This document shows positions 63,155 to 64,000 of a DNA stretch of 64,000 nucleotides, one piece after another. Numbering within the stretch: the first letter of the stretch is position 1; the number at the start of each line of letters is the position of its first letter. Under the pieces are notes generated by a model. That model ran no database searches, was not told where the DNA came from, and saw nothing but the letters and a program-made list of their open reading frames with translations. A program made the position numbers and the translations under genes. The DNA comes from Gracilaria vermiculophylla (lineage: Eukaryota; Rhodophyta; Florideophyceae; Gracilariales; Gracilariaceae), in the NCBI GenBank assembly GCA_019155205.2, contig JAHNZQ020000277.1:627861-691860 (forward strand), written 5' to 3'.

Positions 63155-64000
63155 ATGTGGTACATTCAAGACGAATCCCGGAAGGAAGGACCGAAGTACT
63201 GGCTTGGAGGCACGCAAACCGACGGACGCACAATTGGTCGGAAAATGGTTGACATCCGCTTGAAGGCTTCATCGGTATCTCGTGTTCACGCCAAGATAAG
63301 CGTACACAAAGCCTCATTCTATGCCCCACCAGGCTCGCACGAACAAACTACTGCGGTATCCGTCGTCGATTTCTCTGCCTACGGCACGTTCCTGAAATAT
63401 CCCCCTAATCACATTGCTAGCAGGCAAGAGCCTGCTGGTCATCACCGTCGCCTCAACAAGGATGATCCAACGGAAGTCTATGAAGGCGCATTATTGGCGT
63501 TCGGCGCGCCGAGCGCATGGTGGCAAGTATGCTGGCAACACCTACGTGTGTTTCCCTCACGGCTCACCCCTGCTGCACGCGCTCGTTCGGAGGAGATAGG
63601 CGCTTTGACATCACTAGAAGTAGCAGACCAGATGTCGGCGAAAGTCACTCATCTCCTCACAAGTTCCTGTGTGTCAACGAGTCAAAATTTCCTTCTTATG
63701 CTTGCGAGAAATGGGCATGTGGTTGAACCTGCTTGGTTAGAAGCGCTTCTCATGATAGTACAAAATGCGTGCACCGCCATATCTGTTGCTGAATCACAAG
63801 GTATCGCATATACGGCAACCTGCCTACCCCCTGAAGACAACTACCTTCCGCCGTTCTCTGATGAGGATGTAGCTGATTATGCTCCTGATGTGCTTCGAAA
63901 TGTAATGAAGCGTACACAAAAGGATAAACGTAAGAACATGTTTAAGGGTATAGTTTTTGCATTTGAAGGACAAGATCGAAGCACTTGGTGGGCACAAATC
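63155..64000 (+). CDS. NBS1: NBS1/nibrin, 5' part (runs off the window)
   Basis: The frame starts with ATG at 63155 and stays open to the window end, giving 282 residues. Residues about 12-125 are an FHA domain with GRK (28-30), SRVHA (42-46) and YGTF (76-79). A BRCT-like segment follows at about 150-210 (AKVTHLLTSSC, then VVEPAWLEALL), then YLPP and KDKRKNMFKGIVFAFEG, which corresponds to the start of the second BRCT. The FHA-BRCT-BRCT order at the N-terminus defines nibrin, the phospho-peptide-binding subunit of the MRE11-RAD50-NBS1 complex in double-strand break repair. The C-terminal MRE11 and ATM binding motifs lie beyond the window. Confidence 0.85.
   Translation, partial: MWYIQDESRKEGPKYWLGGTQTDGRTIGRKMVDIRLKASSVSRVHAKISVHKASFYAPPGSHEQTTAVSVVDFSAYGTFLKYPPNHIASRQEPAGHHRRLNKDDPTEVYEGALLAFGAPSAWWQVCWQHLRVFPSRLTPAARARSEEIGALTSLEVADQMSAKVTHLLTSSCVSTSQNFLLMLARNGHVVEPAWLEALLMIVQNACTAISVAESQGIAYTATCLPPEDNYLPPFSDEDVADYAPDVLRNVMKRTQKDKRKNMFKGIVFAFEGQDRSTWWAQI

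Noticed and set aside
62575..63252. 225-codon frame before NBS1
   Set aside because: It starts without ATG, overlaps the NBS1 FHA coding region in another frame and has no recognisable feature.

Overview
The window is nuclear DNA of a photosynthetic eukaryote with phycobilisomes, most probably a red alga. The evidence is a nuclear-type gene for an NblA (phycobilisome degradation) protein with an N-terminal extension, a plastid monothiol glutaredoxin of the GIY-YIG/CGFS type, a lumenal Tat-type FKBP, and many conserved eukaryotic genes that are almost all single-exon. I infer GT-AG introns in only two genes. The species cannot be fixed from sequence alone.

Layout. Bases 1-3354 hold no gene I recognise, but contain a diverged direct repeat. 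Bases 3355-9842 form a strongly GC-rich block: a TUP1-type corepressor (-), an ANTH-domain protein (-), TIM23 (+) and plastid GRXS16 (+); a 103-base G run lies upstream of TUP1. From about 9.9 kb composition drops to a mixed level: ARP4 (+), a gene-poor 3.6 kb with one possible secreted protein, a trithorax/MLL-type H3K4 methyltransferase (+), a THAQKYY-type MYB protein (-) head-to-head with a plastid Deg/HtrA protease (+), APC8 (-), and a secreted LPMO-like copper protein (+). Then come a long FG nucleoporin of the NUP214/NUP159 type (-), the lumenal FKBP (-), NblA-like (-), GOT1 (-), RPN9 (+), a class I/II aminotransferase (-), an F-box-like protein (+), a maspardin-like protein (-) and the RTEL1 helicase (+). 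The window ends with a small RNA-export-type protein with one intron (-), an unrecognised 892-residue helical protein with two introns (+), TSR3 (+), an AP180/CALM protein (-), gamma-COP (+) and the 5' part of NBS1/nibrin (+), which runs off the end.

The genes do not form an operon-like pathway. Recurrent themes are chromatin and transcription (TUP1, ARP4, MLL-type, MYB), genome maintenance (RTEL1, NBS1), membrane traffic (two ANTH proteins, GOT1, gamma-COP) and plastid protein quality and stress control (GRXS16, Deg, FKBP, NblA). Many neighbours are divergent pairs separated by 100-560 bases, which suggests shared promoter regions. Several open frames extend upstream of the first ATG through non-ATG codons; I placed starts at the first in-frame ATG that fits the family.
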